31,685 bases of DNA. Source: DASZIT01 sp052143315 (GTDB lineage: Bacteria > Actinomycetota > Acidimicrobiia > Acidimicrobiales > RAAP-2). Positions within the stretch are counted from its first letter, which is position 1. Each line of letters starts with the position of its first letter. Position numbers and translations under genes: made by a program. Under the pieces are notes generated by a model that did not search any database, was not told the origin of the DNA, and was given only the letters and a program-made list of their open reading frames with translations. Shown here piece after piece: positions 15,852 through 23,993 of this stretch. The stretch covers positions 1-31,685 of the forward strand of contig JBKQTE010000065.1 of assembly GCA_052143315.1 (NCBI GenBank). Direction: 5' to 3'.

Positions 15852-17000
15852 CTATGCGTCGAGGACGATCAGTGCGTGGTCGGCGGTGTTCAGTGGCTCG
15901 GGAGACCCGTCGGCGTCGATGACGACGATGTCCTCGAGCCGCATCCCGAACCGCCCGGGGGCGTAGATCCCCGGCTCGACGGAGAAGGCATGACCGGGCT
16001 GGAGGAGGTCCCGATTGCCCGACACCAGGTACGGGTCTTCGTGCTCCTCGATGCCGATGCCGTGCCCGGTGCGATGGACGAACAGCTCCCCGTAGCCGGC
16101 ATCGGCGATGATGGCCCGGGCCACGCCGTCGACCGACTCGGCCGGGACGCCGGCACCGGCCGCCTGGACGGCGGCCTGCTGAGCGGTCCGGAGCACCTCG
16201 TAGCACTCGGCCACCTGGGCCGGGGGCGTGCCGGTCACCACCGTGCGGGTGATGTCCGAGCAGTAGCCGACCTCCCCGTCGAGCGAGAGGGTGCCGCCGA
16301 AGTCGCACACCACCGTCTCGCCGGCGCCGATCACGCGGGCGCCCGGCTGGTGATGGGGGCTGGCGGCGTTCGGCCCGCTCCCCACGATGGCGAAGTTCAC
16401 GCGGCTGTGCCCCTCGGCCACCAGGCGGGCGCCGATGTCGTTCGACACATCCGACTCGCGGCGACCGACCAGGCCGATCTCCCCGGCCCGGAGCATGGCC
16501 GCCACCCGGTCGGCGGCCGAGGCGGCGGCCCGGAGCGCCTCCAGCTCGGAGGGGTCCTTGACCGCTCGGATGGGTGCGGTGACCGTCGAGGCGGTGACCC
16601 ACTCGGCCCCGGTGACCCGCGCCTGGAGGGCCAGGACCGACGCGGCCCACGCCCGGTCCGAAATGGCCAGCCGGCCCCGGCGGCCGGTGCCACCGAGTAC
16701 GGAGGCCACCAGGTCGACCGGGTCCTCGGCGTCGGACCACGGTCGGACGTCGAACACCTCGGGGGCGGTGGCCACCCGGGGTGCCTCCAGCCCGGGGACG
16801 ACCAGCACCGGGTCGCCGTCGAGCGGGAGCACCAGCACGGTGAGGCGCTCGAGCGGCATGGCCTCGTACCCGGTCAACCAGGGCAGGTCCGCCCCGTGGG
16901 AGAGCAGCAGGGCGTCGACCCCGAGCTCCCCCATCCGTTGACGTACCCGGGCGATCCTGGCCGTGCGCGCCGCCCGGGCGCGCCCCGACAGCTCGGTCAT
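15852..17000 (-). CDS. M24-family Xaa-Pro peptidase
   Basis: This 382-residue protein has the two-part M24B plan: an N-terminal creatinase-like domain (1-150) and a pita-bread metal domain. The five metal ligands are present: Asp233 (VVCDFGG), Asp249 (SDITRT), His313 (RTGHGIG), Glu342 (SVEPGIY) and Glu356 (RLEDIVV). It would be a cytoplasmic Xaa-Pro aminopeptidase or dipeptidase; the sequence alone does not separate these. The open frame runs back into the lipBA gene, but ATG 17000 overlaps the lipBA TGA by 4 bp and gives a family-typical N-terminus. Its place in a lipoylation operon has no obvious explanation. Confidence 0.9.
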   Translation of the reverse strand: MTELSGRARAARTARIARVRQRMGELGVDALLLSHGADLPWLTGYEAMPLERLTVLVLPLDGDPVLVVPGLEAPRVATAPEVFDVRPWSDAEDPVDLVASVLGGTGRRGRLAISDRAWAASVLALQARVTGAEWVTASTVTAPIRAVKDPSELEALRAAASAADRVAAMLRAGEIGLVGRRESDVSNDIGARLVAEGHSRVNFAIVGSGPNAASPHHQPGARVIGAGETVVCDFGGTLSLDGEVGYCSDITRTVVTGTPPAQVAECYEVLRTAQQAAVQAAGAGVPAESVDGVARAIIADAGYGELFVHRTGHGIGIEEHEDPYLVSGNRDLLQPGHAFSVEPGIYAPGRFGMRLEDIVVIDADGSPEPLNTADHALIVLDA

Positions 17001-18763
17001 CGACACACCGTGCCCGTCCGGATGTCCACCGGGGCGGCCAGGAGAGACCGGCCGGCCATCGGCGGGGATGCCTCGGCGGCTTCCCGGGCGTGGTAGCTCG
17101 ACCGGGTCAGCGGGGACGCCTGCACGTGGGAGAACCCCATGGCCTCGCCGGCGCGACGAAGGGAGTCGAACTCCTCGGGGCGCCACCACCGGGCCACCGG
17201 CAGGTGGCGGACGCTGGGCCGCAGGTACTGGCCCAGGGTGACGATGTCCACCCCCACCGACCGCAGGTCGGCCAGGGTGGCCAGGACCTCGTCCTCGCGC
17301 TCCCCCATCCCGAGGATGACCCCCGACTTGGTGGCCAGCCCGCCCGATTTGGATCGGGCCAGCACCGACAGGCTCCGGGCGTACCCGGCCGACGGCCGGA
17401 CCGCTCGCTGCAGCCGGGCCACCGTCTCGATGTTGTGGTTCAGCACGTCCGGCCGGGCGTCGACGATGGTGCGCAGCGAGCGCTCGTCGCCCTTGCAGTC
17501 CGAGATCAGCACCTCCACGGCCGTCGTCGGGCTGCGCCGGCGGACGGCGTCGATGGTGGCGGCGAAGGCCCCCGCACCCCCGTCGTCGAGATCGTCGCGG
17601 GCCACGCAGGTGATGACGGCATGGGCCAGCCCCATGTGCGCCACCGCCTCGGCCACCCGCTCGGGCTCCCCGGGGTCGAGCGGGAGCGGGTGCCGGGTGT
17701 CGACCTGGCAGAAGCCGCAGGACCGGGTGCACCGGGACCCGTTGATCATGAAGGTGGCGGTCCCGTCGGACCAGCACTCGTAGATGTTGGGGCAGCCCGC
17801 CTCCTCGCACACCGTCACCAGGTCGAGGTGGCGCAGCTGGCGCTGGAGGCCGAGGTACCCGCTCCCCATACGGGCCTGCACCCGAAGCCAGGGTGGCTTG
17901 CGCTCGCCCGCGGCCAGCCCGGCGGCCGGGTCCACGCCCGAGCGGCGGAGCCGGCGGTCGAGCGGCCGGTCGGTGATGCCCGGGCGGCCGAACATCACCG
18001 GGACCGGCGCCGGGCCGACGGTCGGTGGCCGGACGGTGGAGCCGGCGCCGCCCACCGTGACGGCGGTGGCTCCGTCGGTCACCCGCTGCACGTCGGTCAG
18101 CGGCCCCCAGGCGGCTGCCGAGGCGGCGATGACGGCGTCGACCACCTCGGCCATGGAGACGTCGATCCCTTCGGCCGCCAGCGAGGTCACCGGCCGGCCC
18201 GCCAGCCCGCACGGCACGATGGTGTCGAACATGGCGAGGTCCGGGCCCACGTTGAGGGCGAACCCGTGCATGGTCCGTCCCCGGCTGGTCCGGACACCGA
18301 TGGCGCAGATCTTCCGGGGGGCGGGTGGTGGCGCCCCGACCACCGGGCCGTCGCCCGGTCGGCTACCGGCGAGCCCGACCCAGACACCCGGGTAGCCGTC
18401 GAGGCCGCCGACGTCGCCAGGCGCCATGCCCAGGGCCACCAGGGCGTCGACGATCACCTGCTCCACCCGGCGGACGTGGGCCGCCCCGCGGTGGGGGCCG
18501 GCGCCGACGGTGACGATCGGGTAGCCGACCAGCTGCCCGGGCCCGTGGTAGGTGACGTCACCCCCCCGGTCCACCCGCACCGTCTCGATCCCGAGGTCGG
18601 CCGGGTCGACCAGGACGTTGGCGGAGTCGGCGTGCGACCCCAGGGTGTACACGTGCGGATGCTCGAGCAGCAGGAGGTAGTCGTCGTCGGTACGGCGGCA
18701 CAGCGCCCGCTGGAGCGCCCAGGCCTCGCGGTAGGGGACGCGCCCCAGCCAGCGGACCCTCAC
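16997..18763 (-). CDS. lipB-lipA: fused octanoyltransferase-lipoyl synthase (LipB-LipA)
   Basis: One uninterrupted 588-residue frame encodes both enzymes of protein lipoylation. Residues 1-225 are LipB, with RGGDVTYHGPGQ (66-77), KICAIGVR giving catalytic Lys151 and PCGLAGRPVTSL giving catalytic Cys185. A linker of about 65 residues follows. Residues 290-588 are LipA, with the auxiliary cluster cysteines 319, 324 and 330 (CEEAGCPNIYEC), the radical-SAM cysteines 345, 349 and 352 (CTRSCGFC) and the terminal RSSYHAR motif (554-560). LipB moves octanoate from ACP to the E2 lysine and LipA inserts two sulfurs. The start is GTG at 18763, 31 bp after the E2 gene. Both halves look active. A 20-residue Pro/Gly-rich insert (131-150) precedes the LipB lysine. 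Confidence 0.93.
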   Translation of the reverse strand: MRVRWLGRVPYREAWALQRALCRRTDDDYLLLLEHPHVYTLGSHADSANVLVDPADLGIETVRVDRGGDVTYHGPGQLVGYPIVTVGAGPHRGAAHVRRVEQVIVDALVALGMAPGDVGGLDGYPGVWVGLAGSRPGDGPVVGAPPPAPRKICAIGVRTSRGRTMHGFALNVGPDLAMFDTIVPCGLAGRPVTSLAAEGIDVSMAEVVDAVIAASAAAWGPLTDVQRVTDGATAVTVGGAGSTVRPPTVGPAPVPVMFGRPGITDRPLDRRLRRSGVDPAAGLAAGERKPPWLRVQARMGSGYLGLQRQLRHLDLVTVCEEAGCPNIYECWSDGTATFMINGSRCTRSCGFCQVDTRHPLPLDPGEPERVAEAVAHMGLAHAVITCVARDDLDDGGAGAFAATIDAVRRRSPTTAVEVLISDCKGDERSLRTIVDARPDVLNHNIETVARLQRAVRPSAGYARSLSVLARSKSGGLATKSGVILGMGEREDEVLATLADLRSVGVDIVTLGQYLRPSVRHLPVARWWRPEEFDSLRRAGEAMGFSHVQASPLTRSSYHAREAAEASPPMAGRSLLAAPVDIRTGTVCR

Positions 18764-18794
18764 CGGGCGACCGGCCGGCCGGGCGCCGGCAGGT

Positions 18795-20105
18795 TCAAAG
18801 CTCCCCGGCCCAGTCGCGCTCGTTGAGGATCTCCGAGACCCGGGCCAGGAACCGGGCGACGTAGGCGCCGTCGACCGCCCGGTGGTCGAAGTTCATGGCC
18901 ACCAGGCCGACCGAGTGGATGGCGATCGACTCGCTGCCGTCGGGGAGGGTCACCACCACCGGCTTCCGGGACACCCCGTCGGTGGAGAGGATGGCCACCT
19001 GCGGTTGGTTGATGATGGCGCCGGTGAGCAGGGTGCCGAACGGGCCGGCGTTGGTGATCGAGAAGGTGCCGCCGCTGATGTCGTCGGCCCCCAGCCGCTT
19101 GGTCCGGGCCCGGTCGGCCAGGTCGCGGATGCGCCGGGCCATTCCCCGCAGGGTCAGCTCCTCGGCGTGGTGGACCACCGGCACGATCAGTCCCTCGTTG
19201 TCGAGGTCCACGGCGATGCCCAGGTTCACGTCGTGGTGGATGATCAGGGCGTCGCCGCCCACCGAGGCGTTGAGGTGCGGGTACTCCCGCAGTGCCTCGA
19301 CGGTGGCCCGGGCGGCGAAGGGGAGGTACGTGAGGCTGAAGCCCTCCTCCGCCTTGAACCGTGCCCCCTGGGCCCGGCGCACCTGCTCCACCCGCTCGTA
19401 GTCGACCTCCTTGACCATCAGGGTGTGGGCCGAGGTGGCCTTGGACCGCACCATGTGCTCGGCCGTACGTCGGCGGATGTTGGTGAAGGGCAGCACCTCG
19501 TCGCGGCCGTCGCCGGCCGGCGACGGGCGGGCGGGGGTCGTCGGGGCAGGGGCCTCGATGGTCGGCACCACCGAAGGCGGCGGAGCGGCGGCCGGCGACC
19601 TGGTGCCGATGACCGCCTCCACGTCGTCACGGGTGATGCGGCCCCCCAGGCCGGTGCCGGTGACCGACGCCGGGTCGATCCGGTGCTCGTTGAGCAGCTT
19701 GCGAACCACCGGGGAGAGCACCAGCCCGGTCGCCGGGCCGGTCGCCGACACCCCGGGAGCCGGTGCGGTGCTGTCGGCCGTCGGTTTGGTGAGGACCACG
19801 TCCGGCGCCTCGACCGGCGGGGCGGGTGGCGCCGAGGAGACCGGGGCCGGCTCGGCCGCCGGGGCGGCGCCGTCGTCCCCGATGACCGCCAGCCTGGCGC
19901 CGACGTCGACGGTGTCGCCCTCTTCCACCAGGATCTCCGTCAGGACCCCGCCGGCGGGCGAGGGCACCTCGGAGTCCACCTTGTCGGTGGACACCTCGAA
20001 GAGGGGCTCGTCGCGGGCGATCTGGTCTCCGACCGCCTTCAGCCACTTGGTGATCGTCCCCTCCGTCACCGTCTCGCCGAGCTGCGGCATGGTCACATCA
20101 GGCAA
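18795..20105 (-). CDS. 2-oxoacid dehydrogenase E2 (dihydrolipoamide acyltransferase)
   Basis: This 436-residue E2 has one lipoyl domain (1-78; STDKVDSE gives lipoylated Lys42), a Pro/Ala linker and an E3-binding domain (129-166). A second linker leads to the catalytic domain (about 205-436), with DHRAVDG giving His408 and Asp412. It accepts the acyl group from E1 and passes it to CoA. Pyruvate (AceF) is likely because aceE is nearby; a 2-oxoglutarate role (SucB) is possible, as actinobacteria can share one E2. The TTG start at 20105 follows GGGGA and lies 8 bp inside the lpd gene end; a GTG (20093) or ATG (20090) is possible but lacks a signal. Confidence 0.93.
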   Translation of the reverse strand: MPDVTMPQLGETVTEGTITKWLKAVGDQIARDEPLFEVSTDKVDSEVPSPAGGVLTEILVEEGDTVDVGARLAVIGDDGAAPAAEPAPVSSAPPAPPVEAPDVVLTKPTADSTAPAPGVSATGPATGLVLSPVVRKLLNEHRIDPASVTGTGLGGRITRDDVEAVIGTRSPAAAPPPSVVPTIEAPAPTTPARPSPAGDGRDEVLPFTNIRRRTAEHMVRSKATSAHTLMVKEVDYERVEQVRRAQGARFKAEEGFSLTYLPFAARATVEALREYPHLNASVGGDALIIHHDVNLGIAVDLDNEGLIVPVVHHAEELTLRGMARRIRDLADRARTKRLGADDISGGTFSITNAGPFGTLLTGAIINQPQVAILSTDGVSRKPVVVTLPDGSESIAIHSVGLVAMNFDHRAVDGAYVARFLARVSEILNERDWAGEL

Positions 20106-21594
20106 CGTGGAGTCCCCTTCCGGTCAGGGCCAGCACCGTCTCGCCGAATGTCTCCGACAGCGACGGGTGCGGCTGGACGAACTGCGCCACCTCGTCGGGG
20201 GTGGCCTCCCAATTGACCGCCAGGTACCCGGCGCCGAGCTGCTCGGTGACCCACGGACCGGCCATGTGCACCCCGAGTATCCGGCCGGCGGTCCCGTCGG
20301 GCCGGCGCTCGGCGATGACCTTCACCAGTCCCTCGGTGTCCCCGATGATGCGGGCCCGGCTGTTGCCGCCGAAGGCGTCCTTCTTCACCACCACGTCGTA
20401 GCCGGCCTCGGTGGCCGCCGCTTCGCTCAGGCCGGCGAACGCCACCTCCGGATGACAGTAGATGGCCCATGGCGCCCGGTCGTAGGCGACCGGGAGCACG
20501 GGCTCGCCGAGGATGGACTTGATGACCACGATGGCCTCGGCGAAGGCGACGTGGGCGAGCTGGGGGGTGTCGGCCACCACATCACCGACCGCCCAGACCC
20601 CGGGAGCGGCCGTCCGCATGTACTCGTCGGCCACCACGAAGCCATGGGCGTCGACGACCACCCCGGTCCCATCGTCGAGCAGGCCCTCGGTCCGTGGGCG
20701 GCGACCCACCGATACCACCACCGCGTCCACGCCGAGCTTCTCCCCGTCCCCGTAGGAGATCACCGTGCCGTGACCCGACGGGTCGGGGGTGTGGCCCTGC
20801 AGCCGGGTCCCCACCTTGACGTCGATCCCCCGCTTGCGGAAGGACCGCGACACCACGTTGGCCACGTCGACGTCGCATCCGGTCAGGATGGACGGCAGCA
20901 CCTCGAAGACGGTCACCGAGGAGCCGAGGTCGGCGAAGAGGGAGGCGAACTCGCACCCGATGGCGCCGCCGCCGATCACGGCCACCGAACCGGGAAGGGT
21001 CTCGAGGTCGAGGACCTCGTCCGAGGTCATCACGGTGGTCCCGTCGATATCGAAACCGGGGATGGTGCGCGGCACCGACCCGGGGGCCAACACGATGTCG
21101 GTTCCGGTCACCGTGGTCTCCGTCCCGTCGTTGCCGGCAATGCGGACCCGGTGGCCGGACAGCAGGGAGCCGGTCCCGCTGTAGACGGCGATGCCTCGGC
21201 CCTTCATCAGGCCCGACAGTCCCTTGAACAGCTGGTCGACCACCCGCTGCTTGCGGGCCTGGCTCACCGAGAACTCCACCGCCGGGCCCTTGTCGTCGGG
21301 CTCGCCGCCGATACCGAACTCGGAGGCGCCGGAAACGGTGCGGTAGACGGCCGCCGTCTCCAGGAACTCCTTGGCCGGCACGCAACCCCGGTGCAGGCAC
21401 GTGCCGCCGACCTTGTCCAGCTCGACCACGGCCACCGACAGTCCGGCTGCCGCTCCGTAGAGGGCGGTGGCGTAACCACCGGGGCCGCCGCCGACCACCA
21501 CCACGTCGAACCTGCCGCCCTCTGGTCCCCCGACCGCTGTCCCCCCCGGTGTTGCCGCGTGCTCTGCTGCCACCTCGGGTCCCGTGGGAACCAC
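20098..21594 (-). CDS. lpd: dihydrolipoyl dehydrogenase (E3)
   Basis: This 498-residue flavoprotein reoxidises dihydrolipoyl-E2 with NAD+. It shows the FAD loop GGGPGG (35-40), the redox disulfide Cys66/Cys71 in GGTCLHRGC, a NAD-binding IGGGAIGCEFA segment and the C-terminal HPSLSE with His476 and Glu481. The N-terminal 28 residues are a low-complexity extension beyond the family start (FDVVVVGGG). The longest start, GTG 21594, is directly preceded by GGAGG with too little spacing, so the true start may be GTG 21573 or slightly later. It is the first gene of the operon running to 15117, and E2 overlaps it by 8 bp. Confidence 0.95.
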   Translation of the reverse strand: MVPTGPEVAAEHAATPGGTAVGGPEGGRFDVVVVGGGPGGYATALYGAAAGLSVAVVELDKVGGTCLHRGCVPAKEFLETAAVYRTVSGASEFGIGGEPDDKGPAVEFSVSQARKQRVVDQLFKGLSGLMKGRGIAVYSGTGSLLSGHRVRIAGNDGTETTVTGTDIVLAPGSVPRTIPGFDIDGTTVMTSDEVLDLETLPGSVAVIGGGAIGCEFASLFADLGSSVTVFEVLPSILTGCDVDVANVVSRSFRKRGIDVKVGTRLQGHTPDPSGHGTVISYGDGEKLGVDAVVVSVGRRPRTEGLLDDGTGVVVDAHGFVVADEYMRTAAPGVWAVGDVVADTPQLAHVAFAEAIVVIKSILGEPVLPVAYDRAPWAIYCHPEVAFAGLSEAAATEAGYDVVVKKDAFGGNSRARIIGDTEGLVKVIAERRPDGTAGRILGVHMAGPWVTEQLGAGYLAVNWEATPDEVAQFVQPHPSLSETFGETVLALTGRGLHVA

Positions 21595-21634
21595 CTCCGA
21601 ACTCGTTGCCGTGGACGTCCGTTCCGACCTCGCC

Positions 21635-21640
21635 AGCCTA
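21635..21640 (-). promoter_or_regulatory. candidate -10 of the lpd operon
   Basis: TAGGCT on the minus strand lies 40 nt before the GTG at 21594, in the 69-bp gap after the ABC permease gene. No clear -35 was seen. Confidence 0.35.
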
Positions 21641-21663
21641 GCGGCCGAGCTCGGAGGACCACC

Positions 21664-22545
21664 TCACGAGAGGACCTTCCGGCGGAAGTTCCGCAGCCCG
21701 AGGCCGAGGAAGAGGACGGTGAACCCGATCATGACCGGGTAGACGATGTACAGGTGCATGTGGGAGGCGTCGGTGAAGGCGGCCCGCATCCCCTCGTTGA
21801 CGTAGATCAACGGGTTGACCAGCACCACGGTCTGGAGCCAGTGCCAGCCGCCGGCCTTCACCGGGGCCAGGCGGGTCCACTGGTAGTAGGTACCCCCGAG
21901 AAAGGTCACCGGCAGGACCACGAAGCCGAACATCAACCCGATGTTCCGGGGCTCGAACGTCGTCCCCAGCAGCAGGCCCAGCGAGGTCATGGCCACGCAG
22001 GCCAGCGGCACCATGGTCAGGATGATCCACCAGTGCAGGCTGATCCGGGCCTCCACCCCCTCGGCGTGCACCACCGAGGCGATGGGGAGCACGATGATCG
22101 CCGACATCGCCCCCTGGACGGCGCCGGAGAGGACCTTGGCCACCGCCACCAGCCAGATGGGGCACGGGGCCTGCACCCGGTCCTCGATCTCGCGGGTGTA
22201 GCCGAACTCCTGGGCCAAGGTCAGGGCCACCGACTGCACCCCCTGGAAGAGGATGGAGATCCCGACCACGCCGGGCACCAGCACGGTGGCGAAGTCCGAC
22301 TCGGCCGCTGGCCCGCCGCCGCCACCGATCCCCTGGCCGATCTTCGGGAAGACGTAGAGGAAGACGAAGCACAGCAGGAACGGCTGGATGACCGTCCGCA
22401 CGAAGAACTCGATCAGGTGCTTCCGGAGCACCACCAGGTCCCGCAGGATCAGCGCCCCCAAGGCGATCCGGCTGGTCGCCAGGGCCGATCGGGTCGGTCG
22501 CGTCTCGATGTGGGCGAGCGGCACGGGTGTCTCGGCGACGGCCAT
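21664..22545 (-). CDS. ABC-2 type exporter permease (DrrB-like)
   Basis: This 293-residue membrane protein has about six hydrophobic segments in the ABC-2 pattern. The first follows the amphipathic RDLVVLRKHLIEFFVRT region, and the last ends just before the basic C-terminus (LRNFRRKVLS). The motif TREIEDRVQAPCPIW between helices is typical of daunorubicin-resistance-type permeases. The start codon shares one base with the ATPase stop (TGATG), so the two are translationally coupled subunits. The long open frame upstream overlaps the ATPase and is not coding. The substrate is unknown; drugs, lipids or glycans are all transported by this family. Confidence 0.92.
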   Translation of the reverse strand: MAVAETPVPLAHIETRPTRSALATSRIALGALILRDLVVLRKHLIEFFVRTVIQPFLLCFVFLYVFPKIGQGIGGGGGPAAESDFATVLVPGVVGISILFQGVQSVALTLAQEFGYTREIEDRVQAPCPIWLVAVAKVLSGAVQGAMSAIIVLPIASVVHAEGVEARISLHWWIILTMVPLACVAMTSLGLLLGTTFEPRNIGLMFGFVVLPVTFLGGTYYQWTRLAPVKAGGWHWLQTVVLVNPLIYVNEGMRAAFTDASHMHLYIVYPVMIGFTVLFLGLGLRNFRRKVLS

Positions 22546-23537
22546 CAGTCCCGTAGCTCCTTTCCGGTGAGGTTGATGAAGACGGTCTCGAGGGTCGGCT
22601 CGGTGACCGACAGGTCGATCAGCGGGAAGCCCCCGCCCTCGGCGGCGGCCACCACCCGGGGGAGGTACCGCTCGCGTCCCTTCACGTGGAGCTCCACCCC
22701 GCCGTCGATCGACCGGGTGTGGGTGACGCCGGGGACCTCGTCGGAGAGGAGCTGCGCCAGGGCCGTCTGGTCGCCGGAGGCGGTGACGGTGATGATGGTG
22801 TCGGCGTCGACGGCCTGCTTGAGGGCGGCCGGGGTGTCCATGGCCAGGATCCTCCCGTGGTCCATGATCGCCACCCGGTCGCACAGCAGGTCGGCCTCTT
22901 CCATGTAGTGGGTGGTGAGGAGGATGGTCTGGCCCTCGGAGTTCAGCTCCCGGAGGATGTCCCAAAGCGCCAGCCGGCTCTGGGGGTCCAGCCCGGCGGT
23001 GGGCTCGTCGAGGAAGAGGACGGCCGGGCGGTGGAAGATGGCCCGGGCCACCATCAGCCGCTGGGCCATCCCCCCCGACAGGGCGTAGACCGAGGCCTTG
23101 GCCCACTTCTCCAGCTGGAACTGCTCGAGCAGGCGGTCCGACATCTGCCGTGACTCGGCCGCCGGGATCCCGAACAGCCTGCCGTGGAAGTAGAGGTTCT
23201 CCCACACGGTCAGCTGCCGGTCGAGGGTGTTCTGCTGGCTGACGATGCCGAGGATCTGCTTGGCCAGCGCCGGGTGGGCGACCACGTCGATGTCTCCGAC
23301 GAAGGCCCGGCCGTCGGTGGGGATGACCCGGGTGGTCAGCATGCCGGCGGTGGTGGTCTTGCCGGCACCGTTCGGCCCGAGCAGCCCGAAGATCTCGCCG
23401 GTGCCGACCACCAGGTCGAGGGTGTCCACCGCCTTGAAGTCGGTCCCGGCGTAGATCTTGGTCAGTGACTCGGTGCGGATGATGGCGCCGTCGGGCCCGC
23501 CAGGTGGTGTGGTGGGCGACTCGATGGCGGTGGTCAT
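22545..23537 (-). CDS. ABC exporter ATP-binding protein (DrrA-like)
   Basis: This 330-residue ATPase has Walker A GPNGAGKTT (near 54-62), the Q-loop in VSQQNTLDRQ, the signature LSGGMAQRL, Walker B VLFLDEPTAGLD and the switch His in LTTHYMEEAD. The C-terminal ~90 residues (VTASGDQTALAQLL onward, ending PTLETVFINLTGK) form the accessory domain typical of DrrA. It energises the permease encoded next. ATG 23537 follows GAGGAG. A TACCCT -10 lies further upstream, so this two-gene operon probably has its own promoter. Confidence 0.95.
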   Translation of the reverse strand: MTTAIESPTTPPGGPDGAIIRTESLTKIYAGTDFKAVDTLDLVVGTGEIFGLLGPNGAGKTTTAGMLTTRVIPTDGRAFVGDIDVVAHPALAKQILGIVSQQNTLDRQLTVWENLYFHGRLFGIPAAESRQMSDRLLEQFQLEKWAKASVYALSGGMAQRLMVARAIFHRPAVLFLDEPTAGLDPQSRLALWDILRELNSEGQTILLTTHYMEEADLLCDRVAIMDHGRILAMDTPAALKQAVDADTIITVTASGDQTALAQLLSDEVPGVTHTRSIDGGVELHVKGRERYLPRVVAAAEGGGFPLIDLSVTEPTLETVFINLTGKELRD

Positions 23538-23543
23538 CAGCGG

Positions 23544-23561
23544 CTCCTCGGGGCCAGGGTA
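23544..23561 (-). promoter_or_regulatory. promoter -10 and Shine-Dalgarno of the ABC operon
   Basis: On the minus strand TACCCT (23561-23556) is followed by GAGGAG (23549-23544), 6 nt before the ATG at 23537. The predicted leader is about 11 nt. Confidence 0.4.
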
Positions 23562-23583
23562 CGTGCGGTGGGGGCGGTCATCG

Positions 23584-23958
23584 TCACAGGTCCGGGGACA
23601 GGGGCAGCGGCTTGCGGCCGGCGAAGCCCTCCTCGGCGAAGTGCCACCAGGCCAGGTCCTCCTCGTCCCGCTTCCAGCAGAGCAGGTAGACGACGCCCCG
23701 GGTGGTCACCGCCGGGAAGTCGAGCAGCCCGGAGTCGGCGTCGCGCAGCACGATCTCCTTGACCCGGAGCTCGTCGAGGGCGGTTTGGACGTCCACCATG
23801 TCGGTGTCCGGCACCGGCGGCGCCGCGCCCGGCGCCACGGTGCCGTGACCGTTCGTCTGGGCCACCGTGGTCTGGTGGGCACCCCGACGCAGCGAGTCGA
23901 TCAGGACGCGCATGCGCGGCAGCTCGGCACGTGCCTCCTCCTCCGTCCAGTAGCGCAC
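23584..23958 (-). CDS. DUF2203 family protein
   Basis: This small soluble protein of 124 residues has the DUF2203 plan: an N-terminal YWTEEEARAELPRMR helix, a variable middle, and the conserved C-terminal core DSGLLDFPA, VYLLCWKRDEEDLAWWH and GFAGRKPL. Its function is unknown. The start is GTG 23958, with a TAACCT -10 just 6 nt upstream and no Shine-Dalgarno, which suggests a leaderless transcript. The middle 20-30 residues (NGHGTVAPGAAPPVPD) look like a species-specific insert. Confidence 0.85.
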   Translation of the reverse strand: MRYWTEEEARAELPRMRVLIDSLRRGAHQTTVAQTNGHGTVAPGAAPPVPDTDMVDVQTALDELRVKEIVLRDADSGLLDFPAVTTRGVVYLLCWKRDEEDLAWWHFAEEGFAGRKPLPLSPDL

Positions 23959-23961
23959 AGG

Positions 23962-23978
23962 GGCAGGTTATGCCTGCC
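23962..23978 (-). promoter_or_regulatory. hairpin overlapping the DUF2203 -10 hexamer
   Basis: GGCAGG (23962-23967) and CCTGCC (23973-23978) form a 6-bp stem with a 5-nt loop between the SDR stop (23994) and the DUF2203 start (23958). The -10 TAACCT (minus strand, 23970-23965) sits in one arm and the loop. It may terminate the SDR transcript or bind a regulator. Confidence 0.35.
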
Positions 23979-23993
23979 GGCATGGCGGCGGCA

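Noticed and set aside
17001..18212. Upstream extension of the M24 peptidase frame into lipBA
   Set aside because: It overlaps the coding frame of the LipB-LipA fusion; ATG 17000 with a 4-bp overlap is the better start.
19411..22908. 1165-codon plus-strand open frame across the E2, lpd and ABC genes
   Set aside because: It runs through several well-identified minus-strand genes and has no recognisable domain; stop codons are rare in this frame because of base composition.
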